Assembly: GCA_023052935.1 (NCBI GenBank)
Contig: CM041295.1
Span: 19,840,880 to 19,904,879 of the forward strand
Direction of reading: 5' to 3'
Source: Piezodorus guildinii
Taxonomy: Eukaryota > Arthropoda > Insecta > Hemiptera > Pentatomidae
Length of the DNA: 64,000 bases
Positions 34,486-45,285 of this stretch are shown piece by piece. Position 1 is the first letter of the stretch. Each line of letters opens with the position of its first letter. Both the position numbers and the translations under genes were made by a program. The notes below the pieces were generated by a model. That model saw only the letters and a program-made list of their open reading frames with translations. It searched no databases and was not told the DNA's origin.

Positions 34486-36053
34486 TAAAAAATCTGGTGC
34501 CGGCAACACACGACTTTCACTTACCTCCATTTTTAAAATCAATGAAAGAATTTTCAAATACAGTTAGAGATAAAAATACGTGAAACTATTAAGGAATTAA
34601 TCAAATTGAATTTATATAGAAACATGTGTTTTATTAAAAAATCTATTATATTATTATCTAAAATAATCAGTTAGTTTTATCTTCTTTTCATCACTCTCTA
34701 TTAACTTCTAAAAGCTTGTGTATGAGATGATATTTTTTTCTAAAATCTTTAGCTTTCCAACGGTATATCATACATGTATATTACTGCTCTTATGTTCAAA
34801 AACGAAAAATTGCATTAAAACATGTGGCGGATGCTACACACGCTTGCTCACAGATAGCACCAGCGGCGTCCACATACCTTACTGGCCAAATATAAGAAGA
34901 CGTTATATCCAATAATATTGTACATTGTTAATAGTTAATGCCACTGTAACTATTTATACCGATATAACTGTTTATGAGAATAAATAAAGCACTCAAAGTA
35001 ATTTGACCTAGGGCCAAGACCCTAGACTGCTAGCTAAGCTCTCACTGTCAATTATCGACATGGATGACTAACATCCCAAGAGCTGGCTCAGCTCTTCAGA
35101 TCACCCAAGCGGGTATCTCCCTAGGTCAGATTTGCTCTGCCTTTGTAACACATTGAGGTCTATCTTTGATTCAATTCCTTCTTCTATCTTGACTCCTTCT
35201 TACCTTCACTACTGTCGGGCTACTACCCCGCAGGGTGAGTTCTCCTTATCCACGCTACTGTCGTGCTACTACCACGCAGAGTGAGTCTTCTCCTAACCCA
35301 CACTACTGGCGTGCTACTACCACACAGAGTGTAATCCGTCCTAACCAGTCCTCTCTGCTAATTCATTCAATGACATCTCTATTAAACTCTCTTCCTTGTA
35401 TGAATACGCAATTGTCGAGGCCTTCTGATACTATTTCTTGTCCATTATAACAACCATACCTCGACACATATTTTTTCTGTTTTCTCCTTTAGTTGGGTAT
35501 CGAATTGATTCAATTTATATATTTACTTGATTTTCATCAGCGTTAACAAGATAATATAGTTATTATTATTGAATCTACAAAATTAAAGGTACTTTAGAGA
35601 AAAAAAAATTAAAATATCGGCATTTAAGCCCTGTTAGACCATCTTTATCCAAATAAAACCTATATGATATTAAAGCATATTAAATTCTACATCGATATAG
35701 CGAGTTTAATTAAAATCGTCGGAACCGTTTTCGAGAAAATCGAAAAAAGGTGCAAAATGCATGGTATAAAGTGCCTCTTCTGGTAAGCTCATTTTGATGA
35801 AAAAAGTTTTGTCACTTCTCGGGCATATAGTTGTCTTAAATATGAAATTTCAGTTTCATAGAACTTACCGTTTCCGCCCGGGAGTTACCACACACATACA
35901 CACGCACACACACACACACACAGACCTTTTTGCGGGACTTGGTTATTTGGACTCAGGGGACCCTAAAACGTGTATTTCCGTTGAAAACTGGAATTCGAAT
36001 ATTTTCACGATCGCAATACTTCCCCTTACTATATATAGTAAGTGAAAGTAAAA
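34486..36053 (+). mobile_element. Repeat R, copy 2, split by a possible solo LTR
   Basis: R reads from AAAAAATCTGGTGCCGGCAA to about 34817 and resumes at about 35468 (TATTTTTTCTGTTTTCTCCT). It runs on through a short (CA)n to the hairpin CTTACTATATATAGTAAG and AGTGAAAGTAAAA. A small extra piece of R 5' end precedes it at about 34430. Confidence 0.75.
34819..35467 (+). mobile_element. Possible solo LTR
   Basis: About 650 bp absent from the other R copies. Starts TGTGGCGGATGCTACACACG and ends near CATACCTCGACA, so it fits a TG...CA frame, and has a polyadenylation-like AATAAA at about 34980. Its right part holds three about 55-bp imperfect repeats (GCTACTACCACGCAGAGTGA). No clear target duplication is seen, and there is no internal gag-pol. 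Orientation is inferred from AATAAA. Confidence 0.4.
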
Positions 36054-36469
36054 ATAATTATATTGGTCCTATGGGACTCTTTATTTTAGATGTTATAACA
36101 TTTTTATATTGTTATCTAACACGCAATGCTCTATAGCAGTGGTTCCCCAGGGGGTCCGTACCGCAGACAACGTTCAGGGGGCTTCAATATCGTTGGGAAA
36201 TTATTTAAGAGAAACCTAGGTAAATTATTTCTGAAGCCTTGTCCAGCTATAAGAATCATGCTTTACACTATTTTTTAATGATATAGTTGCAAGAGATCAC
36301 TGACAAATAACTGCTGCAACAAAATCAACTTCATGAAATTATTCGTTCTCGAGCATTTTTAAAATAATAAGCTTAAATTACAATGAGAGATATAACCGCA
36401 TAAGATAATAAATAGTATTCATTATATCAATATATTCTAAACAAGGAAGAGCTCATTTAATTATTAAGG
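36054..36469. other. Unassigned spacer
   Basis: Contains TATAGCAGTGGTTCCCCAGG at 36133-36152, which resembles a hAT terminus core (CAGTGGTTCCC). No partner end was found. Confidence 0.3.
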
Positions 36470-37373
36470 TTGATTTTGGGCTGAATAATTCTTCCATTAA
36501 TACTCATTTTTTTATTTCATCAGTATGACGTTTAGGGATATTCTCCCATCTTCAGAAGTCTACAAAAATTATACTAAGCAATTTACCATCACATTAAAAA
36601 TTACTATAATGAAGTGAATGGTTTAAACAGTACAACAGTAAAAATATAAATACAACTGCTTTATCACAACATAGCATACATTTGAAACATAAGTTTGATC
36701 GCAATAGACCACAAATTTTGGAAATAGTCAAAAATAGAAAAACCATAGAGGCTATATATATCAATAAAAATATAGATAAAACCGTGAATTTTAAAACTGA
36801 CTCAAGACATTTAAGTTACCACTATTCTGATTTAATTAAAAAATTAAAAATATAATATAAATAATTAATGATAAATGTTTTAAAGAATTTCACAATATGA
36901 AATAATAATAACCATATACAAGTTAAAAATTGGTCTAATCCTTAATCCAGTTGAGGACAAAGATGTGAGCAATACTCTTGCTCAGATCTGATGTGTTTAG
37001 ATATTGACTTCGTTTTACTTTTTTACCTGGCTCAATGTGTGATTAGTGAAAATGTTGGGATAACTGAATATATAACGAGGTAACTTTATAATATTTATTT
37101 ATTTATTTAACTAAGTACTATGTAACGTTGTTAAAATTTTTGCTTTTAATGCCTCCTTATGATTTTAAAATTTGTTATTTAATAGTTTTAAAGTTTTGTT
37201 ATCAATTGACACATAACTTATAAAAATTTTTTAAACCATTCACTTCATTATTCATTACATTCATTCATTGCTTAATATAATTTTTGTAGACTTCTGAAGA
37301 TGGGAGAATATCCCGAAACGTCATGAAATAAAAGAATGAGTATTAATGGAAGAATTATTCAGCCCAAAATCAA
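36470..37373 (+). mobile_element. Penelope-like element remnant between hammerhead-like arms (delta)
   Basis: Inverted arms of about 160 bp: left from TTGATTTTGGGCTGAATAAT, right ending in its reverse complement. The right arm carries CTGAAGA-T-GGGA-GAATA-TCCC-GAAACGTC (37294-37322). The left arm carries the same inverted, with the G of GAAAC changed to T. Between them is the C-terminus of a PLE endonuclease and a long 3' UTR. PLEs are known to carry hammerhead ribozymes in their terminal repeats, and this unit ties the hammerhead-like repeats of the window to that class. Confidence 0.65.
36655..36856 (+). pseudogene. PLE GIY-YIG endonuclease, C-terminal remnant
   Basis: Reads TALSQHSIHLKHKFDRNRPQ, ILEIVKNRKTIEAIYI, then TDSRHLSYHYSDLIKKLK and a stop. 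The pattern (alanine-leucine, His, then HxFD, ILE, KR/KT...E..I, and a terminal L..Y..L) matches the end of the Penelope-like ORF, downstream of the GIY-YIG catalytic residues. The GIY-YIG core and the reverse transcriptase are missing, and the frame breaks just upstream. Function in full elements: nicking the target for priming. Confidence 0.6.
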
Positions 37374-37677
37374 CAAAATAGTATTCGATTTCATTACGAG
37401 TTTTTGAATAAATACATGTCTTGTGTAAGTTTTAAATTTTAGTAATTCAATGTATCACGAATTGAAGTAAACTCTTGGAATTTGAATCTTTTATCATCAT
37501 TTTAATTTCCCTTTTCCTTTTCATTTTCCCTACGTGGCCTTTTCTACACGATATGGGGATAGGGGTAGAGCTACACCATTCTAATTCTACCTTCTTTATT
37601 TCTGAAACTCAGAGTCTAGATTTGACCAGGTTTAGCAGCATGCAACGCCTAAAGCATTGGTATATATATGTGTAATA
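37374..37677. other. Unassigned spacer
   Basis: No motif found. A short open frame at 37475-37675 is hydrophobic by composition only. Confidence 0.35.
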
Positions 37678-38095
37678 ATAATAAATCTTTATTTATTCTG
37701 GGACTAGTCCCTTTAGAATAACATAACAAGAAAATTAAAATAAAAACTTTAAGGTCTTAGAGTATACAAAAACAAAACAAAGAAACAATATAAATTACAA
37801 ACAATGGATTAAAAAGCAGCATCAAATAATAATATTGAAAACTAAACTAGATTATAAACATAATAAGAAATATCTACATATATAAAATTTTCATTAAATA
37901 ATTATTACAATGTTTTTTTTTTAACAATATACTAATAATACAATAAGTGCAAAACACAAGAGATCATGTGCATCAGCATCTAAGAGATTAGGAGGGCGGA
38001 AAGAGGAGTAAATTTGTAGATCATCGGCGTAAAGATGGCATCGGGTATGATGGATGGAATCTGGTATATCATTAATATAAATGGAGAAAAGAATA
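37678..38095 (-). mobile_element. CR1/L2-like LINE with RT YADD box, cut by mariner G
   Basis: On minus, from the mariner edge: ILFSIYINDIPDSIHHTRCH then LYADDLQIYSSF, the RT palm with the catalytic YADD. After a large internal loss comes the 3' UTR with TCCCAGAATAAATAAAGATT (37680-37720 on plus), shared with the CR1-like ends at 1.6 and 33.9 kb. Strongly decayed. Confidence 0.65.
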
Positions 38096-38097
38096 TA

Positions 38098-38891
38098 TTG
38101 GGTTGTGTCACATAAAATGTCCATTTTCAAGGTAAAGGATTTTTATTAAACTTACGATATGAAAACATAAGTATTTGCCTTCTTTTTCTACACATTCTTC
38201 CCAACGTGACACCAACTTTTTTATCCTCGAACTGAAAAACTCTGAGCTTTGAAGTGAAACAAAATCTGAAAACGCTCTTTTCACTTGATCATCATTTTCA
38301 AAAAGTTTTCCTTTGACGAAGTCGTCTAAATTACTGAACAGATGGTAATCTGTTGGAGACAAGTCGGGAGAATATTTTGGGTGCGGAAGAACTTCGTAGC
38401 CCAGTTCATTCAATTTTTGCACGGTATGTTTTGAAACATGGGGTCTTGCTGCCGCTCAGTGAGACCAAGAGAGTAGAGGTTTCCTTCTACTGTATGTCTG
38501 AGGACATCGTTGTCTATTACGGACGGAGGTCTTCCTCGGGGCAAGTTTTCCAAGTCGGTTTGCCCAGCTGAAAACTTAGCAAACCAACGGCGAATGGTTC
38601 GTTCATTAACACCCCCTTCCCCAAACGACTTGCAAATATTTCTAGAGGCCTCAGCTGCAGTTCAAACTCGTACAAAAATATTACTCGAAAATCGCGTGTT
38701 TCCATGTTCATATTTGGAGGTATACTAAAAAGTGGGTAATTGATTAAGAAGCTAATGTTTATAATACAAAGGTAAAGGATTAGTAACTGTTTACTTTAAA
38801 TATGTAAACATTCGGAAGAAAACAACAGAGACCTGCAAAATCCTTTATGCATTTCAGGAACTATAAAAACGGACATTTCATGTGAAACAGC

Positions 38892-38895
<4 letters not shown>
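38098..38895 (-). mobile_element. Deleted mariner, copy G
   Basis: 798 bp with both TIRs and TA at each side; the right TA runs into a (TA)n tract. The C-terminal frame reads QKLNELGYEVLPHPKYSPDL...RWEECVEKEGK, the N-terminal one METRDFRVIFLYEFEL and then a frameshift. A further deletion removes the second helix-turn-helix between the family junction and the EGNPYQ region. Confidence 0.85.

Positions 38896-38965
<70 letters not shown>
38896..38965. repeat. (TA)n microsatellite at a mariner target site
   Basis: About 70 bp of TA beginning exactly at the mariner's TA target duplication. Confidence 0.95.
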
Positions 38966-38966
<1 letters not shown>

Positions 38967-39767
38967 TGGATTTTTTGGATTTAGGAGGCCTTTTCATTGG
39001 AATGATGAGGCACAGGGGTCAGCATTTTTTTGGTGGAAACCACTCGAATGTTATCGTAAAACTAAGTTATAACCTGCTAAATCCGTTTGTATTTTTTTCC
39101 TCCAATTATTTGTATACAAAACATAAATATTTTTATAATTTATAGAACGAACATTCAATTAAATTCGGTGCTGCAATATATATATTTTTTCTTCCAAAAG
39201 CAATTTAGGATTTGGTTAAATTAAAGCTAAGGAGGGGGCGCACTTGTTGCTGGAATGTGAATTTTTCACAGCTTTTGTCCCCCAACGGTTGGAGAAAAGG
39301 TTTATGAAAGAGGCCTTTATAACAAAGAATATGCCCTAACTTTCTTCCGTATCCATTATGAGATTTTGTTTTTAATTACTCCCAGCTACACCCTACCAAA
39401 ATTAGACATGGCTTTGGGCTTCATATTCCGAAAATAAATTGGAATCAACTTCAAAGCGTAAACGTGTAACCTTTGCTAGGTTCAAAGGATTCTAGAGTCT
39501 CTATTATAAATTCTGGAATATGTAATTAATCTCACCTTTCTTTCTCACCGGATTCACTATTGTGAAAAAACATTGACTTTCAACTACCTCTTATCTAAGT
39601 ACTTAAGAATCAACTTAAGAACTTTTAAATGAAGTTACAGTTGAAAAAAAAGCCTAGTGAATTAATTGAGTTTCAATGGAATAGTATATTTCATGTTAAG
39701 TAATAATTTTCTACGGCAATTTTTTAGTAGTATACACTTTTCATTACTCATTGCCTAATAAAAACAT
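38966..39767. other. Unassigned spacer
   Basis: Some less AT-rich patches (39220-39310), no recognisable product or repeat. Confidence 0.35.
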
Positions 39768-39945
39768 ATTCTGGTGCGCGCAACAAAGGACTTTCACGAA
39801 CCTCCGTTGTCAAAATCAATTTAAGAATTTTTAAATAAAATTAATAATAATAAAAAAAGGTTAAAGAATTACAAAACGTTTAGATGAAAACATGTTTTCT
39901 ATAAATGACCTGTTATATAATAGAGTCGTTTGATTCTTTTCGCAT
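39768..39945 (+). mobile_element. Repeat R, 5' fragment
   Basis: TCTGGTGCGCGCAACAAAGG, CTTTCACGAACCTCCGTTGT and the following TTAAAGAATTA... match the left end of R. It stops before the poly(T). Confidence 0.6.
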
Positions 39946-39951
39946 TAGAAT

Positions 39952-39956
<5 letters not shown>

Positions 39957-39997
<41 letters not shown>
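39957..39997. repeat. Poly(T), 41 bases
   Basis: Uninterrupted T run at the join between the R fragment and the TIR-A end. Confidence 0.95.
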
Positions 39998-39999
<2 letters not shown>

Positions 40000-40140
40000 C
40001 GGAACGAAACTAAATGTGTAATAAGCACCTTTAGAAAATAATAGCTTATCATATTCACACGTTCATCAGATAAAATGAATGTCAAAATATCAATTTAGAA
40101 AAAATTTCCTTTAGGACCTTTTGGAAATCTACGTCTCAAT
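39998..40140. mobile_element. TIR-A, right-end fragment
   Basis: ATTTCCTTTAGGACCTTTTG...TCTACGTCTCAAT followed by TA. The interior matches copy 3 (ATCAGATAAAAT, AATATCAATTT). No left end is visible upstream. Confidence 0.65.
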
Positions 40141-40312
40141 TATCTACAATATTCACTAAGTTTTATCCGTTTAAATCAATTTCCAATACCTTTTACAACT
40201 TTGTGAATATGATAATATTTTTTTTCCAAAAATCTTTAGCTTTTCAATGTAGTGGTATATTAGCCATCGATATTGCTTTTATATTATAAAAAAGAAAAAT
40301 AATAAAAATAGG

Positions 40313-40730
40313 CTTACCGAACCCGGAGGTTCGATGCCGATACCACCACATTCCACCTACACAGACTCGTCCAATGTTCACCGTTCAAGCTCAAGCCCCC
40401 GAGATCAGCCTTAACGCAAACCTCCCATCGACGCTTCGGCCTAGTCGGATCAGCGAATACCAACTTTCTCGGAATCCGTTCCTCACCGAGCCTAACAACT
40501 TTACTCGCCCATTTGAGTCTCCGCGATGCTATCAACTCAATTATATTCACAGGATATAAGTTCCGCAATTCCGCGCTGTGCAACCCTCTAAACTCCCCAG
40601 TGGCCTCATCTCTCTTCGGACCAAATATTTTACGCAGTACCTTATTTTCGAAAACCTTAAATCGTTGTTCATCCTTCAAAGTAAGCGGCCACGTTTCACA
40701 TCCGTAAATAGTTTTATATTTTGATTATAA
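40313..40730 (-). mobile_element. LINE-2, 3' part, head-to-head with the next segment
   Basis: Minus-strand frame 40314-40679: KDEQRFKVFENKVLRKIFGP, KRDEATGEFRGLHSAELRNL, NIIELIASRRLKWASKVVRL, ending ASNLRVR. The RRPKGRPK segment is partly deleted. It begins at about YGCETW; the segment upstream of this in the protein lies next door in opposite orientation. Confidence 0.75.
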
Positions 40731-40741
40731 TATACGTTTAA

Positions 40742-41765
40742 GCATGCCGATAACTTTAGGTATTTAGGATCTTTGATAACTTGAAAAAACGAAATTCAGG
40801 AGGAAACAGAGTCGCGGTCAAAGGCAAGAAACGCGTGTTATTATTTGTTTTATCCCGGCGCACAGTGGGCTAAATCACCAATTTAGGTGGACAAAAGTCA
40901 AGTCAAAAGTGTGGAATTTTCCAGTGCTTCACCTTTGTTATATTAGTTGGCAAGACCATTAATACTAATATTTCCCACGATACCGTGTTTAGAAATAAAT
41001 AGTAAATGAATGATTCATTCCTGTTCACACAAGTGCCTAATAACCAAAAGTGGGATTATTTTTATTTGATGGTCATTTATTCTGTTTAAGGTGTATTAAG
41101 AGCAAAGTCTTTTTGCTTTTATTTAACAATGGGCATTGCTAAGACAGTTAAGATATTATATTTCCAAACTCGTTATTGAATATAAATTGCAATCTCACAT
41201 GTAGAGTTGATTTAGCAGTTTGTAAATGTACGCCCTTATTCAATAACGAAAAACTATATAACCCCTAAGTTACCCCAAGGGTTATCTTGTAGGATTTGTT
41301 TTACCAATCCTTCCAGTCTTTAGATATTACAAAGAATTTTTGCGTTTTGAGTGATACATCATTTTTTCAGACACAACACTACGAATCAAAAATTTTACAA
41401 TCTATAATTTCAAGAATTTTCTAAACCATATAAAATACATCTATTAGCAGATTTTAGCAACTCCGAGTCATAATTAGATTTTTTGTATTGTTTTTCCCGT
41501 ATTCTAAATTTTAGCAAATAAATTTGATGTTTGACCACGGTGCGTACGCCAATCGTATCAAAAAATTGATTAGTTTTTATAATTTTTTAAAATATTTTTT
41601 ACTGTAATCTGGGACACCAAAGGTTAAATATAGACAAGTTTCAGAATTTTGTCCACCTAAATCGGTCATATTGCCCACTGTGCGACGGTTTTTTATGGGT
41701 ATGAAACGTGGTCGTTTAGCTTAGAGGATGAACAATGCTTCAAAGTTTTCGAAAATAAAATTTAA
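40742..41765 (+). mobile_element. LINE-2, inverted 5' segment, split by a TIR element
   Basis: Plus strand 40742-40848 reads DNFRYLGSLIT, a stop, KNEIQEETESRSKARNACYY. The reading resumes at 41694-41765 with YGYETWSFSLEDEQCFKVFE. Together with the inverted 3' part at 40313-40730 this is the arrangement left by twin priming in LINE integration. The insertion at 40861-41682 came later or filled a deletion. Confidence 0.6.
40861..41682. mobile_element. Unassigned TIR DNA element (CACAGTGGGC)
   Basis: 822 bp with about 36-bp inverted ends: CACAGTGGGCTAAATCACCA and ATTTAGGTGGACAAAA on the left, matched on the right by TTTTGTCCACCTAAAT and GCCCACTGTG, with a few mismatches between. No clear target duplication and no transposase. 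The superfamily is not assigned. Confidence 0.65.
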
Positions 41766-41873
41766 TGTTAGGAAAGTTTTTCGATTCCAATACCTTCTTT
41801 TAATAGATGAGTCCTTTATTTAACTTCATTATTGGTGAAAAGAAATTAATCATTGGAAAAATACAACAATTCC

Positions 41874-41877
<4 letters not shown>

Positions 41878-41904
<27 letters not shown>

Positions 41905-42379
41905 GTAACCGTAATAATAATCGTACCCGATACTGATACCATCATATTCCGTCTACACAGACTCGTCCAATGTTCTCCGTTCAAGCTCCCAAGATCAGCC
42001 TTAACGCAATCCTCCCATCGACGTTTCGGCCTACCTTTCGGACGCCTTCCAGTCGGATCAGCAAATACCAACTTTCTCGGAATCCGATCCTCACCGAGCC
42101 CAACAATTTTACTCGCCCATTTGAGACACCGCGAAGCTATCAACTCAATTATATTCACAGGATACAAGTTCCGTGATTCCGCGTTGTGCAACCTTCTAAA
42201 CTCCCCAGAGCCCTCATCTCTCTTCGGACCAAATATTTTACGCAGTACCTTATTTTCGACAACCTTAAGCAGTTGTTCATCCTTCAAAGTAAGCGGCCAC
42301 GTTTCACATCCGGAAAGAACCGTTGGAAGAATAATAGTTTTATAAATTCTAACCTTTAAGTTTTTAGATAGAAGCCGTG
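41878..42379 (-). mobile_element. LINE-2, 5'-truncated, clean insertion
   Basis: 502 bp between 13-bp duplications AACAATTCCAATA (41865-41877, 42380-42392), with an (ATT)n 3' tail. Frame 41850-42287 reads KDEQLLKVVENKVLRKIFGP, NIIELIASRCLKWASKIVGL, GRRPKGRPKRRWEDCVKADL and SLCRRNMMVSV. The 5' truncation is at SRLLSKNLKV, the same region as the copy at 33373. Confidence 0.85.
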
Positions 42380-42392
42380 AACAATTCCAATA

Positions 42393-43166
42393 GGAACTAT
42401 AAATTTAACCCCTTTAAAAATACTTTAACATTAGTATCCCATATGTATATTTTCTATTTCATTAAAACGCAAATCCTTAATTATCTCAATTTAAGTATAA
42501 ATTTGTAAAATAAACGGCTCATATATATCATTAATAAGTAAAGTAAAACACGTATTAATATATTATAAATAGTAGTTGAAAGTAATTTTCTAATAAAAAA
42601 CCTTGTTATAACCGTGAATAATTATTTAGGTTGTAATTTATACGTGCATTTCTCGAGAAAATTATAACAATGTGAAAATGTCACATTCAATAGAAATTAA
42701 TGCATATGTGGCATAAATTAATAACAAAGTTTGTAACATGAAACATTCAAAACAGTCAAATTAAATTCTGTACGTGCCCCCCTCTGTGTGGCATTGGTAT
42801 TCATAATTAAATTTATACATTTGATGACACTAACAAACGTAATATTATAAATAATATTATTTATAACACCAGAATACGATTCAGGTAGAGCAGATGACAA
42901 CAGGAACCATCCTAAGTAAATATTTATATAAAACAAAATTAATAAAACATCGAAAAATCGCTTAGACAGCATGGATGAAGAAAGCCTTCAAGTTAAAGTA
43001 CTTTGAAAAATCCTATAACCCCTCTAGTCACTTCTATACCGTTGATAACGTATACAAAATACTTTTTTTTTTAAATTATATTATTTAACAAATTATATTT
43101 AATATTTATCAAGAACGTTAAATTAATGCAAATGATTTTCAACTTTTTTTTACTTCCTTGTGGATA
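42393..43166. other. AT-rich spacer
   Basis: Nothing recognised. Confidence 0.4.
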
Positions 43167-43377
43167 TAATTAGTTGACCGTTGAGAATTACTGAAGGAAT
43201 TAGTCCGGGGGGCGGTCATTAAATGAAACAACTGAATAGTTTCAACTATTTTATTGTTTGCCAACGTTTCGACCCCCATTGTGGGTCATCATCAGGGCGT
43301 CTGGTAGGCGAGTGGAAACTCAGTCTACTATTTAGTTGTTTCATTTAATGACCGCCACCCGGACTAATTCCTTCAGT
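43167..43377 (-). mobile_element. Hammerhead-like hairpin module, beta type, copy 1
   Basis: Two 50-bp arms (43190-43239, 43328-43377; ACTGAAGGAATTAGTCCGG... with its complement) enclose a minus-strand motif: GCC-CTGATGA-T-GACCC-loop-GGGTC-GAAAC-GTT-GGC (43298 down to 43260). Stem I GCC/GGC and stem II both pair, and the predicted cleavage lies between 43263 and 43262. The only deviation from the classic core is the extra T before stem II. The arms would extend helix I. Confidence 0.7.
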
Positions 43378-43387
43378 TTTACCTATA

Positions 43388-44428
43388 TATGAAATAATAG
43401 GGAAAGTATAGCAATCACGAAGATTCCCGAATTCCAGTTTTCACACTGAGTCAAAATGAGTCAAAGTCCCGCAAAAAGTTCTGTGTGTGTTTGGTAAGTC
43501 TAGCACAATAAAGAAAAAAATGTACAATACGGAAATTTCATGTTTAAAACAACTATACGCCCGAGATGTAACGCAACTTTATCATCAAAATCAGCTGACC
43601 AGAAGACCAACCAAGCATATAGCAGTTTTCTACGGTTTTCTCAAAAACTGCTCTAACGATTTTGATTAAACTTGCTATATTGATGTAAAATTTAATGGGC
43701 TTTAATATCATGTACGTTTTATTCTGATTGAAATAGTCTGGAAGAGCTTGTATGCCGATATTTTAAATTTTCTTCTTCTAAAGTACCTTTAATTTTGTAG
43801 AATCTATAAAAATAACTATATCATCTGTTCAGTGCTGATAAAAAACGAATAAATATGTGATTTGAACGATTACGATGTCCAACTAAAGGAGAAAAGTGTA
43901 AACATATTTTTTCTTGCTATTTTGGTGTTTTTTAACATAAAAACAATAATATTAACGTACGTGTATAATACACCGTAGGAATGCCAAAGATTTTAGAAAA
44001 GTTATTATCTTATACACAAAATCGTAATAGCTAATGGAGAGTGATGAAAAGCCAATAAAACTAATTGATTGTCAAAAATAATAATATAATAGTCATGAAG
44101 TGACAATGGTTGACTGTGTATATATATGAGAGAAGTTGGTTGAGGGTGCAGTCAATTTAACACACAATTAAGAGTAACCTTAATTTATTGGTGCCGACGT
44201 TTCGGCCTAAATTATAGGCCTTCTTCAGGGTGGTTGTGTTAGCTGAAAGGCGTCAGTCAACAACAATCATCCCTAACCACCAATTACGTTAAAGTAATTG
44301 TTTCTATTAAAATAGTGGCAATTACAATTATTTATTTTTATCTAAGTGTATTTAAAAATTCTTAAAAACAGTTTAAACTGATTTTAACAACAGAGGTAAG
44401 TGAAAGTCGTGAGCTGCGCGCACCAGAT
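43388..44428 (-). mobile_element. Repeat R, copy 7, split by an alpha repeat
   Basis: Reverse-orientation R from AATAGGGAAAGTATAGCAAT to CACCAGATTTTT. GGCGTATAG-type and CATCAAAATCAGCTGACC blocks are present. R is interrupted at about 44095-44335 by the hammerhead-like repeat and resumes with TATTTATTTTTATCTAAGTG. Confidence 0.65.
44115..44290 (-). mobile_element. Hammerhead-like repeat, alpha type, good core
   Basis: On minus: CTGAAGA (44228-44222), A, GGCC-TATAATTTA-GGCC (44220-44204), GAAAC (44203-44199), GTC, GGC. The edge GAGAGAAGTTGGTTGAGGGT is the alpha terminus, shared with 8.2, 31.6 and 46.6 kb. The motif is intact except for one stem I pair (A against C). Confidence 0.65.
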
Positions 44429-44679
44429 TTTTTCCCATTAGATTGAGGTAAAACAAAGAATCAGAAACAAAGAGAAATGTTAAAGGAAAATTCATCGATT
44501 TTATCAACTAATAATTCAATAAAAGCAACAACATTCTATAAGACTACATAATTAATTAATTAATATAATAATTATTAAATCCAGGTTAAAATAAAATGTC
44601 CTAGCATTCCATAAAGATTTTTTTTTTCCAATATTTCAATCAGAATTTGGTTCGTCTCAAAGTAGAGCTCATTTTGAGG
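44429..44679. other. AT-rich spacer
   Basis: Nothing recognised. Confidence 0.4.
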
Positions 44680-45285
44680 TATTTTTATTTATTTATTTGA
44701 CAACAAGTAATATACAAATGCCTTTAGGCATATATTGTAACATTGATGACCATTACGAAAAACCTCCTTCAGGATTCTTATGAATTCGTGAGCGAAGAAA
44801 CCTCCCAGTGAAGGCACTCACTCCTTGGCGTGGAAGATCTGCTAAAGAAGTAGGTCTCTGCTCCAGAGGCGTTTCAGTCTCCTTGGTGGGTTTTGTGGTA
44901 GTGTGTCTGTCAGTAATTGAGACGTTGATTTCCAAAAGGTACTATATCCATTCTAGGAAATTTTACAGGAAGCGCCAAAATCTCTCATTACTGTATTATT
45001 AAACTGGCTAATTTGGGTCTTTTTGCATTAAAATTTAGAATTATTTTTTTACTATAATTATAAAATCATATTAAAGTTATGAAACAACTTTTTTAAGAAT
45101 GATTAGGAACAAAAATTATTGCGTAATTAGTACTTTTAGAAAATGACTGCATTTCTAAATCGCGTTTTTTAAGGACTCAAGAGTTCATTAGATAAAATCA
45201 ACTAGAAAATTTAGATAAAACTAAATGATGAGAATACAATTATGTAAGAAAATCAATTTCGTAAAAAATGTCCTTTAGTATCTTT

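Noticed and set aside
36133..36180. hAT-like CAGTGGTTCCCC terminus
   Set aside because: No second end or duplication was found in the window.
38882..39145. Open frames spelling Tyr-Ile repeats (also 4554-4763, 48444-48668, 60916-61161)
   Set aside because: They are translations of (TA)n or poly(A) tracts, not genes.
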